Part shown: positions 7,510-16,291 of the stretch, in pieces
How the letters are laid out: the number at the start of each line of letters is the position of its first letter
Position numbering within the stretch: position 1 is the stretch's first letter
From: Rhodospirillales bacterium
GTDB taxonomy: Bacteria; Pseudomonadota; Alphaproteobacteria; ATCC43930; CGMCC-115725
DNA: 45,374 nucleotides
NCBI GenBank assembly: GCA_028288725.1
Contig: JAQGIC010000091.1
Location: 1 to 45,374 of the forward strand
Direction of reading: 5' to 3'
Program-made: the position numbers and the translations under genes
Notes under the pieces: model-generated
Databases searched by the model: none
What the model was told of the DNA's origin: nothing
The model's input: the letters and a program-made list of their open reading frames with translations, nothing else

Positions 7510-8232
7510 ATGAATTCGGCTCCCGCCAACAGCGACGCCATGATCCGTCTCGATGCGCTGATGCTCAAACTGACGAGCGCAAGCGGCGAGGTCAACATCC
7601 TGAACGGGATCGATCTCTCGATCGATCCCCGCGAAACGGTCGGCATCGTCGGTCCCTCCGGCTCCGGCAAGACCACTTTGATGATGGTCATGGGTGGGTT
7701 GGAGCGGCCGACCAGTGGCCGGGTCCGCGTCAACGGCGTCGACTACGCCGGGCTCGACGAGGACGGGCTGGCCCGCTTCCGTCGCGATCATGTGGGGATC
7801 GTCTTTCAATCCTTCCACCTGCTGCCGACGATGAGCGCGTTGGAGAACGTGGCGATTCCGCTGGAATTCGCCGGCCGGCGCGACGCGTTCGACCGGGCGC
7901 GGGAGGGATTGGCGGCGGTCGGCCTCGGCCATCGCCTGACCCATTATCCGAGCCAGCTGTCGGGTGGCGAGCAGCAGCGCGTGGCGCTCGCCCGGGCCTT
8001 CGCGGCCGAACCCAGGCTGCTGATCGCCGACGAGCCGACCGGCAATCTGGACCAGGCGACCGGCCGCAAGGTGATGGACCTGATGTTCCAGCTTCAGGCC
8101 AAGGCCGGCACGACCATGATCCTGGTCACCCATGATCCGGCACTGGCCGATCGTTGCGACCGGGTGATCGAACTGGCGGATGGCCGCATCGTCGGCGACC
8201 GTCGACGGCTGGCGGTCGCGGCCCATGGCTGA
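7510..8232 (+). CDS. ybbA: ABC transporter ATP-binding protein, YbbA/LolD type
   Basis: 240 aa. It has Walker [10 protein letters not shown]-loop [17 protein letters not shown], signature [15 protein letters not shown], Walker [13 protein letters not shown] and switch His in LVTHD. This is the MacB/LolD/YbbA subfamily, which powers mechanotransmission by FtsX-like permeases rather than transport through a channel. The ATG at 7510 is chosen for length; an ATG at 7540 (MIRLDAL) is the alternative, and neither has a strong ribosome site. The stop overlaps the permease start by 8 bases, indicating translational coupling. The partner is the permease at 8225, and the divergent neighbour is the TesA-like esterase. 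Confidence 0.92.
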   Translation: MNSAPANSDAMIRLDALMLKLTSASGEVNILNGIDLSIDPRETVGIVGPSGSGKTTLMMVMGGLERPTSGRVRVNGVDYAGLDEDGLARFRRDHVGIVFQSFHLLPTMSALENVAIPLEFAGRRDAFDRAREGLAAVGLGHRLTHYPSQLSGGEQQRVALARAFAAEPRLLIADEPTGNLDQATGRKVMDLMFQLQAKAGTTMILVTHDPALADRCDRVIELADGRIVGDRRRLAVAAHG

Positions 8233-10771
8233 GCCCGGCACGCTGACCCTGGCGCTGGGGCTCGCCCGGCGCGAATTGCGCGCCGGCTTCGGCGGCGGCC
8301 TGCGCGGGTTCCGCATCCTGATCGCATGCCTCGCGATCGGCGTCGCCGCCATCGCCGGCGTGGGCTCGCTGTCGTCGAGCCTGGTGGCGGGCCTCAGGGC
8401 CGACGGCCAGGCGATCCTGGGCGGCGACGTCGAGTTCCGTCTGACGCAGCGCGGCATGCCGGCGGACGAGCAGGCCTATCTGGCGACCCGGGGCCATTTG
8501 AGCCTGGCGCGGGAGTTGCGCGGCATGGCCCGCACCGGCGACGGCAACGAGCGCGCCCTGGTCGAGCTGAAGGCGGTCGACGGTGCCTATCCGCTCTATG
8601 GCGCGATCGGGCTCGATCCCGCCATAGAGCTCGCCGACGCGCTCGCCCCGCGCGACGGGGTCTATGGCGCGGTGGTCGATCCGGCGGTGCTCGATCGGCT
8701 GGGGCTGAAGCTGGGCGATCAGGTCACGATCGGCGAGGCGCATTTCCAGATCCGCGCGCGGCTGACCCATGAGCCGGATGCCGGCGCCAATCCGTTCAAG
8801 CTGGGTCCGCGCGTGATGATCTCGACCGCGGCGCTGCCGTCGACGGGTCTCGACCAGCCGGGCACGGTCTCGGTCACGGTGGCGCGCCTCAGGCTCGATC
8901 CCGGCATCCGGGCGGCGTCGGTCATGGCGGCGGCGAACCAGGCGTTTCCGGAGGCCGGTTGGCGCGCGCGCGACACCAGCCAGGCAGCCCCCTCGGTCCA
9001 GAGCTTCATCGACCGGACCGGCCTGTTCCTGGGCCTGGTCGGCCTGACGGCCTTGTTGGTGGGCGGCGTCGGCGTCGGCAATGCCGTCTCGGCGCATCTC
9101 GACAGCAAGACCGAGACGATCGCGACGTTGAAATGCCTCGGCGCGCCGGGACGCGTGATCTTCGCGGCCTATCTGATCGAACTTCTGGCGCTGGGTCTGA
9201 TCGGCGTCGCCATCGGCCTGGTGCTGGGCGCCGTCGCTCCCTGGGGCATCGTCGCGCTGGCGGGGGACAAGCTGCCGGTGGCGGCGCGGCTGGCGCTCTA
9301 TCCCCGGCCGCTCGGCCTTGCGGCCCTGTTCGGCGCCCTCGTCGCCATCGCCTTCTCGCTCTGGCCCCTGGCCCGGGCGCGCGGCGTGCCGGCGGCGGCC
9401 CTGTTCCGGGCGGCGATCCTCGGCATCGAGGGGCGGCTCGGCTGGCGCGACTGGGCCGCCGGTCTGGTCATGGCGGTGCTCCTGGCCGGGCTCGCCATCG
9501 GCACGGCCGACGACAAGAAGCTGGCCGGCTGGTTCGTCGCGGGCGTGATTGTCGCCCTGGTGCTGTTCCGCCTGGCCGGTGCCGCCGTCATGGCGCTCGG
9601 TCGGCGCCTGCCGCCGATCCGGATGCCGACCCTGCGGCAGGCCGTAACCAACCTCTACCGGCCGGGCGCCGCCACGCCCAGCGTCGTGCTGTCGCTCGGA
9701 TTGGGCCTGACCGTGCTGGTCGCGGTGGCGCTCGTGGAATCGAGCCTCGGGCGCGAAGTGACGGAGCGCCTGCCGGAGCGCGCGCCCAGCACGTTCTTCA
9801 TCGATATCCAGCCGGATCAGGTCGCCGGATTCGAGGATCTGGCGACGCACGCCGCCGGCATCGACGGGCTGGAGCGCGTGCCGAACCTGCGTGCCCGCAT
9901 CGTCAAGCTGAACGGCGTGCCGGTCGATCAGGCCCCGGTCGATCCCGATGCGCTCTGGGCGGTCAGGAGCGAGCGCGGCCTGACCTATACTTCGAAACTG
10001 CCGGCCGGCAGTCGCGTGGTCGACGGGACCTGGTGGGCGGCGGACTACCAGGGGCCGCCGCTCGTCTCGCTCGACGACGGGCTCGCGCGCGGCCTGCATC
10101 TCAAGCTGGGCGACAGCATCACCTTCTCGGTCGCGGGGCGCGAGGTCAGCGGGCAGCTGGGCAACGTCCGCCATATCGACTGGACCAGCCTCGGCATCAA
10201 TTTCTTCACGATCTTCTCGCCGGGCGCGCTCGAACACGCGCCGCAGACCAATCTCGCGACCGTGCGCGCCGACACCCCGGCCGATGCGGCGGCGCTGGAG
10301 CGGGCGGTGACCGACAAGTTTCCGAACGTCTCGGCCATCCGGGTCAAGGACGCGCTCGACCTGGTCAACCGGATCCTGGGCGATCTGGCCGACGCGGTCC
10401 GCCTGACCGCCGGGATCACGCTGGTGGTGGGCGCGCTCGTGCTGGCCGGCGCCATCGCCGCCGGCCATCGGCGCCGGGTCTACGAGGCGATCGTCTTGAA
10501 GGTGCTGGGCGGCACGCGCCGGCGGCTGGCACTGGGCTTCCTGATCGAATACGGCCTGCTGGGCCTGATCGCCGCGGTGATCGCGGCCGGCCTCGGCACC
10601 ATTGCCGCCTGGGCGGTCACGACCCAGGTGATGAAGGGCGAATGGAGCTTCGACGGGCTGCGCGTGGTCGAGACCATCGGGATCGCCGTGGTGCTGACCT
10701 TGCTGGTGGGATTTGCCGGCACCTGGCGCGCGCTGGGCGTAAAGGCGGCGCCGCACCTCAGAAATGAATAA
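8225..10771 (+). CDS. ybbP: FtsX-family ABC permease, YbbP type
   Basis: 848 aa, the length expected of YbbP-like permeases with two FtsX domains. An N-terminal helix (about residues 27-55) is followed by a large periplasmic MacB-PCD-like region. The first FtsX module is at about 255-395 (FLGLVGLTALLVGGVGVGNA and after), then come two extra helices around 410-460, a second periplasmic domain (about 495-700), and a final FtsX module near 715-840. The ATG at 8225 overlaps the end of ybbA. YbbA-YbbP with TesA is a conserved trio thought to act on envelope lipids or lysophospholipids; the substrate is not proven. The gene ends at the promoter of the Bax-inhibitor gene. Confidence 0.9.
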   Translation: MAEPGTLTLALGLARRELRAGFGGGLRGFRILIACLAIGVAAIAGVGSLSSSLVAGLRADGQAILGGDVEFRLTQRGMPADEQAYLATRGHLSLARELRGMARTGDGNERALVELKAVDGAYPLYGAIGLDPAIELADALAPRDGVYGAVVDPAVLDRLGLKLGDQVTIGEAHFQIRARLTHEPDAGANPFKLGPRVMISTAALPSTGLDQPGTVSVTVARLRLDPGIRAASVMAAANQAFPEAGWRARDTSQAAPSVQSFIDRTGLFLGLVGLTALLVGGVGVGNAVSAHLDSKTETIATLKCLGAPGRVIFAAYLIELLALGLIGVAIGLVLGAVAPWGIVALAGDKLPVAARLALYPRPLGLAALFGALVAIAFSLWPLARARGVPAAALFRAAILGIEGRLGWRDWAAGLVMAVLLAGLAIGTADDKKLAGWFVAGVIVALVLFRLAGAAVMALGRRLPPIRMPTLRQAVTNLYRPGAATPSVVLSLGLGLTVLVAVALVESSLGREVTERLPERAPSTFFIDIQPDQVAGFEDLATHAAGIDGLERVPNLRARIVKLNGVPVDQAPVDPDALWAVRSERGLTYTSKLPAGSRVVDGTWWAADYQGPPLVSLDDGLARGLHLKLGDSITFSVAGREVSGQLGNVRHIDWTSLGINFFTIFSPGALEHAPQTNLATVRADTPADAAALERAVTDKFPNVSAIRVKDALDLVNRILGDLADAVRLTAGITLVVGALVLAGAIAAGHRRRVYEAIVLKVLGGTRRRLALGFLIEYGLLGLIAAVIAAGLGTIAAWAVTTQVMKGEWSFDGLRVVETIGIAVVLTLLVGFAGTWRALGVKAAPHLRNE

Positions 10772-10800
10772 TCCTTAATGTTGGCGTCATCGGGTATATA

Positions 10801-10830
10801 TTGAACTCGGGGCCGAAATCCCAATATCCT
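10801..10830 (+). promoter_or_regulatory. Candidate sigma-70 promoter for the Bax-inhibitor-1 gene
   Basis: TTGAAC (10801-10806) and TATCCT (10825-10830) are separated by 18 bases, in a locally AT-richer stretch just after ybbP. A transcript from here would have a short leader of about 35 bases before the ribosome site GAGG and the ATG at 10871. Found by eye only. Confidence 0.4.
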
Positions 10831-10870
10831 GGGATGCTGGGTTTACCCACAACATTTTCACGAGGCTTAA

Positions 10871-11596
10871 ATGTCTTACGGTTCTCAGGATCCCTGGTCG
10901 GTAGGCCGCGGCGCGGCGGTCGGTGCCGAGTATGACCTCGGCCTGCGCACCTTCATGCTGCGCGTCTACAACTACATGGCCTCGGGTTTGGCGCTGACCG
11001 GCATCACCGCCTGGCTCGCCGCCGAGACCGGGTTCTATGCGCAGATCGCACACACGCCGTTGATCTATGTGGTGATGTTCGCCCCGTTCATCCTGGTGAT
11101 GGTGCTGGGCTTCCGGATCCAGAAGATGAGTTTCGGCGCGGCGCAGGCGACCTTCTGGGCCTATTCGGCGCTGATGGGCCTGTCGCTCGCCGGCATCTTC
11201 CTGATCTATACCCACACCAGCATCGCGCTGACCTTCTTCATCACGGCCGCCACCTTCCTGTCGATGAGCCTCTACGGCTATACGACGAAGACCAGCCTGG
11301 CCAAGATGGGCTCGTTCATGATGATGGGCCTGTTCGGCATCATCATCGCGAGCGTGGTCAACATGTTCATGCACTCGACCGGGCTGCAGTTCCTGGTCTC
11401 GATCATCGGCGTGATCGTGTTCACCGGCCTGACCGCCTGGGATACCCAGCGGATCAAGGAACAGTATGATTACGTCGCCGGCTCCGACGGCCAGATGATC
11501 GGCAAGACGGCGATCATGGGCGCGCTGACGCTGTACCTCGATTTCGTCAACCTGTTCATGATGCTGCTGCAGTTCTTCGGCAACCGCCGCGACTAA
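10871..11596 (+). CDS. Bax inhibitor-1 / YccA family membrane protein
   Basis: 241 aa. There are seven hydrophobic helices between about residues 35 and 235, an N-terminal soluble tail with GAEYDLGLRTFMLRVYNYMASGL, and the family end motif GALTLYLDFVNLFMMLLQFF. TGLTAWDTQRIKEQY carries the aspartate that in BsYetJ is part of a pH-sensing pair. The family comprises inner-membrane calcium-leak or protease-associated proteins (TMBIM fold). The GAGG ribosome site is 5-8 bases before the ATG. It has its own promoter candidate and a strong terminator, so it is monocistronic. Confidence 0.92.
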   Translation: MSYGSQDPWSVGRGAAVGAEYDLGLRTFMLRVYNYMASGLALTGITAWLAAETGFYAQIAHTPLIYVVMFAPFILVMVLGFRIQKMSFGAAQATFWAYSALMGLSLAGIFLIYTHTSIALTFFITAATFLSMSLYGYTTKTSLAKMGSFMMMGLFGIIIASVVNMFMHSTGLQFLVSIIGVIVFTGLTAWDTQRIKEQYDYVAGSDGQMIGKTAIMGALTLYLDFVNLFMMLLQFFGNRRD

Positions 11597-11668
11597 GCGA
11601 TCATTATCGCGCCTGATCGCGATCACAATCGCGTGCGGTCGCGAGTCGTTGCGAATGAGTTGAAATCG

Positions 11669-11707
11669 AACCGCCCGGAAGAGAGATCTTCCGGGCGGTT
11701 TTCTTTT
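11669..11707 (+). terminator. Rho-independent terminator after the Bax-inhibitor-1 gene
   Basis: CCGCCCGGAA and TTCCGGGCGG form a perfect 10-bp stem with an 8-base loop, followed directly by TTTTCTTTT and preceded by an A-rich base. It lies about 75 bases after the stop codon of the preceding gene. Confidence 0.92.
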
Positions 11708-11831
11708 GGCAGGCCGCCAAACTGTAATGCGGGTTTACGGCTTCTTATTGATTTCGCGACAATTTAGACTGCTGGTCCGCACTGGGCCGGCTTCGCCCGA
11801 ACGGGCGAAAAGCGTCACGAGCGTGGGGCTG

Positions 11832-13589
11832 ATGAGCCAAGCGAAGATCGAGACCATCGATAGCTTGCCTTATGCCAAGACCAACCTGGTTGGTTTCGGC
11901 GGGGCGGCACTCGTGGTCACGCCGACCGGGGATGTGAAGGGCGCCAACGATATGGGCGTCGAACTGCTCGGCAATCTCGACGAGGATACGCTGCACGAGA
12001 TCGCGATCGCGGGGGCCCGCGCCATCGCGGCCGACGCCATGCGGCTCGAGCGTCTCAGCGGCCCTTTCCCCGGCGATTGCGCCGATGCCGTGGTTCAGCC
12101 GCTGGTCGGCCGCGGCCATGCTCCCTCCGGCGCGCTGGTGCTGATCGCGACCAATCCGGCCGAAAGCGCCTTGCGGCGCGCGCTGATCGAAAGCCGCCAG
12201 CGCTACCGCGATCTGGTCGAGGCGGCCAGCGACTTCGTCTGGGAGACCGACCGCCACGGTCGCTTCGTCTTCCTGTCCGGTCCCGGCGCCTTCGGCTATG
12301 CCACGCGCGATCTGCTGGGCCGGCTCGCGACCGATTTCGTCGTCGATGCCTCGCCCTTGCCCTATCCGGTGTTCCAGGCGCGCGACACGGTGCTGCAGAC
12401 GGACGTCTGGCTGCAGCGCGCCGACGGGACGACCTCGTGCCAATCGATCACGGCCGTGCCGATCTACGATCCCGACGGCAATTGGTGCGGCACGCGCGGG
12501 ATGGGCCGCGACGTCACCCTGTTGCGCGAGACCGAGCGGGCCGAAAAGCAGCGGGTGCTGCGCGACCGGCTGATGAGCTATCTGGGCGAGACGATCCGGA
12601 CCGAGATCAATCCGGAAAAGACGCTGCCGGCGGCGCTCTCGGGCACCGGCCTCGCCATCGGCGCCGACGGCGGCATGATCATCGCCGGCCATCCGGCGGC
12701 GGCGAGCTACGATATCGTGTCCTGGGGCGAGCCGTTGCCCGACATCGACTTCCCCGAGGCGCATTCGGCGCTGGTCGAGCAGGGCGCGGTCGATCTCCTG
12801 CGCGGCGGGCTGCAACTGATCGGCCAATTGACCGAGGATGCGGCGGCCGGCGACGGACGGATCAACGGCGCGGTCCTGTTCTGGTGCCGGGTCGACGGCC
12901 GCGGCTTCGGCGACGGCGACCGGTCCGTGCTGAGCGACGTCGCGGCCCAGATCGGCCTCGCCATCGCGCAGCTGAAGAAATTCCACGAGATCGTGACGAT
13001 CTCGAACACCGACAGCCTGACCGGCGTCTTGAACCGGCGTGCCTTCTTCGCCGATCTGGAGCGGCGGCTCGGCCGGCACGCCGTCGCCCAGACCGGCGGC
13101 GCGCTGGTCTATCTCGACATCAACAATCTGAAGGCGCTCAACGATTACGCGGGCCACCTGGCCGGCGACCGGGCGATCCTGACCTTTGCCGAGCTGATCA
13201 AGGCGGCGACCCGCGCCTCGGACCTGATCGCGCGCATCGGCGGCGACGAGTTCCTGATCTGGCTCGACGGGGTGACGGCCGAGGGGGCGGCGGTTCGAGC
13301 CGACGCGCTACTGACCCAGATGGGGCGGCTGGAGCAATTGTCCGTCGTGCCCGATCGTCCGCTGGGCGTGTCGATCGGCATGGCGCTTTACGAGGGTGCC
13401 GCGCCGGTGGCGCTCGATCGATTGCTGGCGGCGGCCGATGCGGCCATGTACAAGGCGAAGGCGCGTCGGAAAAGCGGTTACGAGATTGCAGCCGCGATCC
13501 CGCCGGAGGATACTACGGTGCCGGAGCCGCTTGACCCCCAAGCCGGCCCGGCCGGTGAGACCGTCCTCGCGGATGGGACGGTGGAATGA
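11832..13589 (+). CDS. PAS-(GAF-like)-GGDEF diguanylate cyclase
   Basis: 585 aa from the ATG at 11832 (MSQAKIET), with GTGGGG just upstream. An N-terminal region of about 110 residues (itself PAS-like: GGAALVVTPTGDVKGAN) leads to a PAS domain at about 118-232 (RYRDLVEAASDFVWETDRHG). A GAF-like region follows at about 250-395, ending LSDVAAQIGLAIAQLKKF, then a GGDEF domain at about 400-555. The active site GGDEF is intact at 470-474 and the product-inhibition site RxxD (RASD) at 461-464, so it should make c-di-GMP from two GTP and be feedback controlled. No membrane helix is visible. Its stop overlaps the next start (ATGA), which makes it the first gene of a three-gene operon with a DUF2336 protein and an HD-GYP phosphodiesterase. 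Confidence 0.92.
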   Translation: MSQAKIETIDSLPYAKTNLVGFGGAALVVTPTGDVKGANDMGVELLGNLDEDTLHEIAIAGARAIAADAMRLERLSGPFPGDCADAVVQPLVGRGHAPSGALVLIATNPAESALRRALIESRQRYRDLVEAASDFVWETDRHGRFVFLSGPGAFGYATRDLLGRLATDFVVDASPLPYPVFQARDTVLQTDVWLQRADGTTSCQSITAVPIYDPDGNWCGTRGMGRDVTLLRETERAEKQRVLRDRLMSYLGETIRTEINPEKTLPAALSGTGLAIGADGGMIIAGHPAAASYDIVSWGEPLPDIDFPEAHSALVEQGAVDLLRGGLQLIGQLTEDAAAGDGRINGAVLFWCRVDGRGFGDGDRSVLSDVAAQIGLAIAQLKKFHEIVTISNTDSLTGVLNRRAFFADLERRLGRHAVAQTGGALVYLDINNLKALNDYAGHLAGDRAILTFAELIKAATRASDLIARIGGDEFLIWLDGVTAEGAAVRADALLTQMGRLEQLSVVPDRPLGVSIGMALYEGAAPVALDRLLAAADAAMYKAKARRKSGYEIAAAIPPEDTTVPEPLDPQAGPAGETVLADGTVE

Positions 13590-14908
13590 AGGGCCTTCTA
13601 CAGCGCATATTTCATATCGGGGCGGGCTCTCCGAAGCTCGACTATGAGGAATCGAAACGGCTGATCCAGAGCCGGAATCCGGCGGATCGGCGGCTCGTCG
13701 CCGGCAATCTCCAGGTCCAGCCCGAGGTGCTGTATTTCCTCGCGACCGATCCTGACCATACGGTCAGGACCGCGGTCGCGGGCAACGAGGCGACCCCGGT
13801 CCAGGCCGACCTGATTCTCGCCAAGGACCAGCACGAGGCCGTCCGCGCGGATCTCGCCCGCAAGATCTCGCGCCTGGCGCCGACCCTGACCCAGCGCCAG
13901 AGCGACCGGGTCAAGGAAATGACCTACGAGGTCCTGGACGAACTGGTGCGCGATCAGGCGGTCAAGATCCGGCGCATCGTTTCCGAGGCCCTGAAGGACA
14001 TGCCGGACGCGCCGCCCGAGATCGTGCAGCTGCTGGCGCGCGATACGGAATTGTCGGTCGCGGGGCCCCTGCTGCAATATTCCCCGCTGCTGCGCGACGA
14101 GGATCTGCTGGATCTGGTGCGCCAGATGCCGATCGTGGGTGCGGTCCGCGCCATCGCCCAGCGCAAGGGCGTGTCGTCCGCCGTCGCCGACGAGATCGGT
14201 TCGGGCGACGATGTCGATGCCATTACGGCCCTTCTGGGCAATTCCAGCGCGCAGATCCGCGAGGATACGCTCGACCGCCTGATCGAGCGGGCGCCGGCCC
14301 ACAAGGCCTGGCACCGGCCCCTGGTCGAGCGGCCGCGCCTGTCCGACAGCGCGGCCAAGCGGCTGGCTCGCTTCGTGGCGCAGAATTTGATCCAGCGTCT
14401 GAAGGCGCGGGCGGACCTCAAGCTGGAAACCGTCAAGGCGCTGCAGGCGATCGTGCTGGAACGGCTCGAGGCCGAGGGTGGCAAATCCGAAGAGCCGGAT
14501 GGGATGCCCGAGGAAGCGGCGTCCGACAAGCTGATGGAAGAGGCGCGCAAGCTGAAGGAAGCCGGAAAACTGACCGAAAATGCCCTGGTCGACGCGCTGA
14601 TCGGCGGCAAGCCCGGGCTGGTCAACGCCGGCTTGGCCGTGCTGGCGGAGCAGCCGCTGAGCGTGGTCGAAAAGATCCTGTCGTCGCACAGCCCTAAGGG
14701 CATCACGGCCATCGTCTGGAAGGCGGGTCTGCCGATGCGGTTTTCGGTCCGCCTGCAGAGTGTCGTCGCGCGCATCCCGGCGGCGCAGACGCTGAAGCCG
14801 CGCGCCGACGGCGGCTTCCCCCTGTCCGAGGAAGCGCTCGCCTGGCAATTGGGTTTCTTCGCCGATATGGCGGCGGAGGGGGCACAGAAACAGGGAGCCG
14901 TCCAGTGA
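13586..14908 (+). CDS. DUF2336 domain protein (HEAT-like helical repeats)
   Basis: 440 aa, highly helical. From about residue 20 to 260 it has repeated units of about 25-30 residues resembling HEAT/DUF2336 repeats, for example DPDHTVRTAVAGNEATPVQA, then KDQHEAVRADLARKI and RDQAVKIRRIVSEALKDMP. A charged hinge (about 300-320) precedes a C-terminal helical part. There is no catalytic motif and no membrane segment. Such repeats usually bind proteins. The gene is translationally coupled on both sides: ATGA overlap with the diguanylate cyclase before it, GTGA overlap with the HD-GYP gene after it. That suggests a scaffold or adaptor holding the cyclase and phosphodiesterase together; this role is inference. 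Confidence 0.85.
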   Translation: MKGLLQRIFHIGAGSPKLDYEESKRLIQSRNPADRRLVAGNLQVQPEVLYFLATDPDHTVRTAVAGNEATPVQADLILAKDQHEAVRADLARKISRLAPTLTQRQSDRVKEMTYEVLDELVRDQAVKIRRIVSEALKDMPDAPPEIVQLLARDTELSVAGPLLQYSPLLRDEDLLDLVRQMPIVGAVRAIAQRKGVSSAVADEIGSGDDVDAITALLGNSSAQIREDTLDRLIERAPAHKAWHRPLVERPRLSDSAAKRLARFVAQNLIQRLKARADLKLETVKALQAIVLERLEAEGGKSEEPDGMPEEAASDKLMEEARKLKEAGKLTENALVDALIGGKPGLVNAGLAVLAEQPLSVVEKILSSHSPKGITAIVWKAGLPMRFSVRLQSVVARIPAAQTLKPRADGGFPLSEEALAWQLGFFADMAAEGAQKQGAVQ

Positions 14909-16167
14909 CGGGTACGATCTCTCAAGAATTCTTGGTCTTCGTCGACGATTCGACAACGCTCTCGACCAAGCTCCTGGCCGAACGGGTGCTATCGAAGTGC
15001 CGGCGTCTGACCAACGCCGAGGCCGGCTCGATCTTCATCATGCGCGGCCAGGGGGCCAGTCGCCATCTGGAGGCGCTCAGCCTGCAGAACGATGCGATCA
15101 AGGCCAAACGCAAGCTGTTCGTGATCCCGATCACGCCCGCCTCGATCTCGGGCTATGTCGCGACCACGGGCGACATCGTGTTCGTCGACGATGTCGACCG
15201 GATGCCGGACGGCGTGCCCTATCGCTTCAACCGCGCGTTCGATCTGAAGAGCGGCTATCGCACGCGCTCGATCATGTGCTTTCCGCTGAAGACGCCCGAG
15301 GGCCGGGTGATCGGCGTGGTGCAATTGATCAACCGGCTGCAGGACGGGCAGGTCGAGCCGTTCCAGCGCGGCTTCGCCGACATGATCGGGGTCGTCAGCC
15401 TTTTGGTCGGCCGCGCGATCGAGCGGGCCGAGGCGCTGGAGCAGATCCGCGAACGCAACAAGCGCCTGACCGAGCGGAACCGCGAACTGAAGGCCGAGCG
15501 CACGCGCGTGCTGGAGCTCAGCAAACAGACCGAGCAGGCGCTGATGATGTCGGTCGAACTCCTGGCGCGCGCGGCCGAGGTGCATGACGCCGAGGTCGGC
15601 GGCCATATCCAGCGCGTCAATGAATACAGCTATCTCATGGCGACGCTCGCCGGCATGGACAAGGCATTCTGCGACGAGATCCGCTGGGCGGCCGCCCTGC
15701 ACGACGTCGGCAAGATGAGCGTCGATCAGGCCGTGCTGCACAAGCCGGGCAAGCTCAACGAGCTCGAATGGGTCGAGATGCGGGCCCATACCGCCTATGG
15801 CTGGCAGATTCTGGCCGGACATCCGCGCCTAGCCATGGCGCGCGAAATCGCCCATTGCCATCACGAGATGTGGGAAGGCGGCGGCTATCCGCGGGGCCTG
15901 AAGGGCGAGGAGATTCCGATCGCCGCCCGCATCGTGGCGCTCGCCGACGTCTATGACGCGCTCCGGAGTGCCCGGCCGTACAAGCCGGCCTACAGCCACG
16001 AGCGCGCCGTCCAGGTCATGCTGCATGGCGACGAGCGCATGCGGCCCGAAACCCATTTCGACCCCAACCTGCTGGCGCTGTTCGGCTCGCATAGCGAGAA
16101 GTTCGCAGCCTTATGGACCCGGATGGCCGACGCTCCGAAGGATGAGGCCGAAAGCCGGGTGGCCTGA
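14905..16167 (+). CDS. GAF-HD-GYP cyclic-di-GMP phosphodiesterase
   Basis: 420 aa from a GTG that overlaps the previous stop (GTGA). A GAF domain at about residues 15-180 has typical elements: AEAGSIFI, SISGYVATTGDIVFVDDV and GVVQLINRL. A coiled linker with IRERNKRLTERNRELKAERT at about 185-215 follows, then an HD-GYP domain to about 400. The metal-binding HD is at H266-D267 (HDVGK), and the GYP triad at 327-329 (GGGYPRGLKGEEIP) is intact, so it should hydrolyse c-di-GMP. It is the last gene of the operon with the GGDEF protein and DUF2336 protein. The opposed activities in one transcript argue for a local, switchable c-di-GMP module. Confidence 0.93.
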   Translation: MTGTISQEFLVFVDDSTTLSTKLLAERVLSKCRRLTNAEAGSIFIMRGQGASRHLEALSLQNDAIKAKRKLFVIPITPASISGYVATTGDIVFVDDVDRMPDGVPYRFNRAFDLKSGYRTRSIMCFPLKTPEGRVIGVVQLINRLQDGQVEPFQRGFADMIGVVSLLVGRAIERAEALEQIRERNKRLTERNRELKAERTRVLELSKQTEQALMMSVELLARAAEVHDAEVGGHIQRVNEYSYLMATLAGMDKAFCDEIRWAAALHDVGKMSVDQAVLHKPGKLNELEWVEMRAHTAYGWQILAGHPRLAMAREIAHCHHEMWEGGGYPRGLKGEEIPIAARIVALADVYDALRSARPYKPAYSHERAVQVMLHGDERMRPETHFDPNLLALFGSHSEKFAALWTRMADAPKDEAESRVA

Positions 16168-16191
16168 GCGATCGTCGTCCGGCGGCGATCG

Positions 16192-16275
16192 AGTGGCGCG
16201 CTTTCCAGTTTGGATCGATTGTTCCGAACGACAAGGGCGGAAGGCAACGCCCTCCGGGTGGTAATTCACGCCAGA
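16192..16275. repeat. Degenerate hairpin repeat between convergent genes (copy H1)
   Basis: GGCGCGCTTTCC, AGTTTGGATCGATTGTTCCGAACGACAAG (shown here broken for reading as AGTTTGGATCGATT plus GTTCCGAACGACAAG) and a distal ACGCCAG match the consensus of the 28675 and 25124 copies. An insertion of about 30 bases (GGCGGAAGGC...) interrupts the right side. It sits between the stops of the HD-GYP gene and the LysR gene. Confidence 0.6.
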
Positions 16276-16291
16276 TCCACAATGTCTGAGC

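Noticed and set aside
6789-7733. Longer TesA-like reading frame starting near 7733
   Set aside because: It would run far into the divergent ybbA coding region and place the signal peptide internally.
8126-10756. 876-codon reverse-strand frame opposite the YbbP-like permease
   Set aside because: Same antisense artefact; the forward frame has clear FtsX domains.
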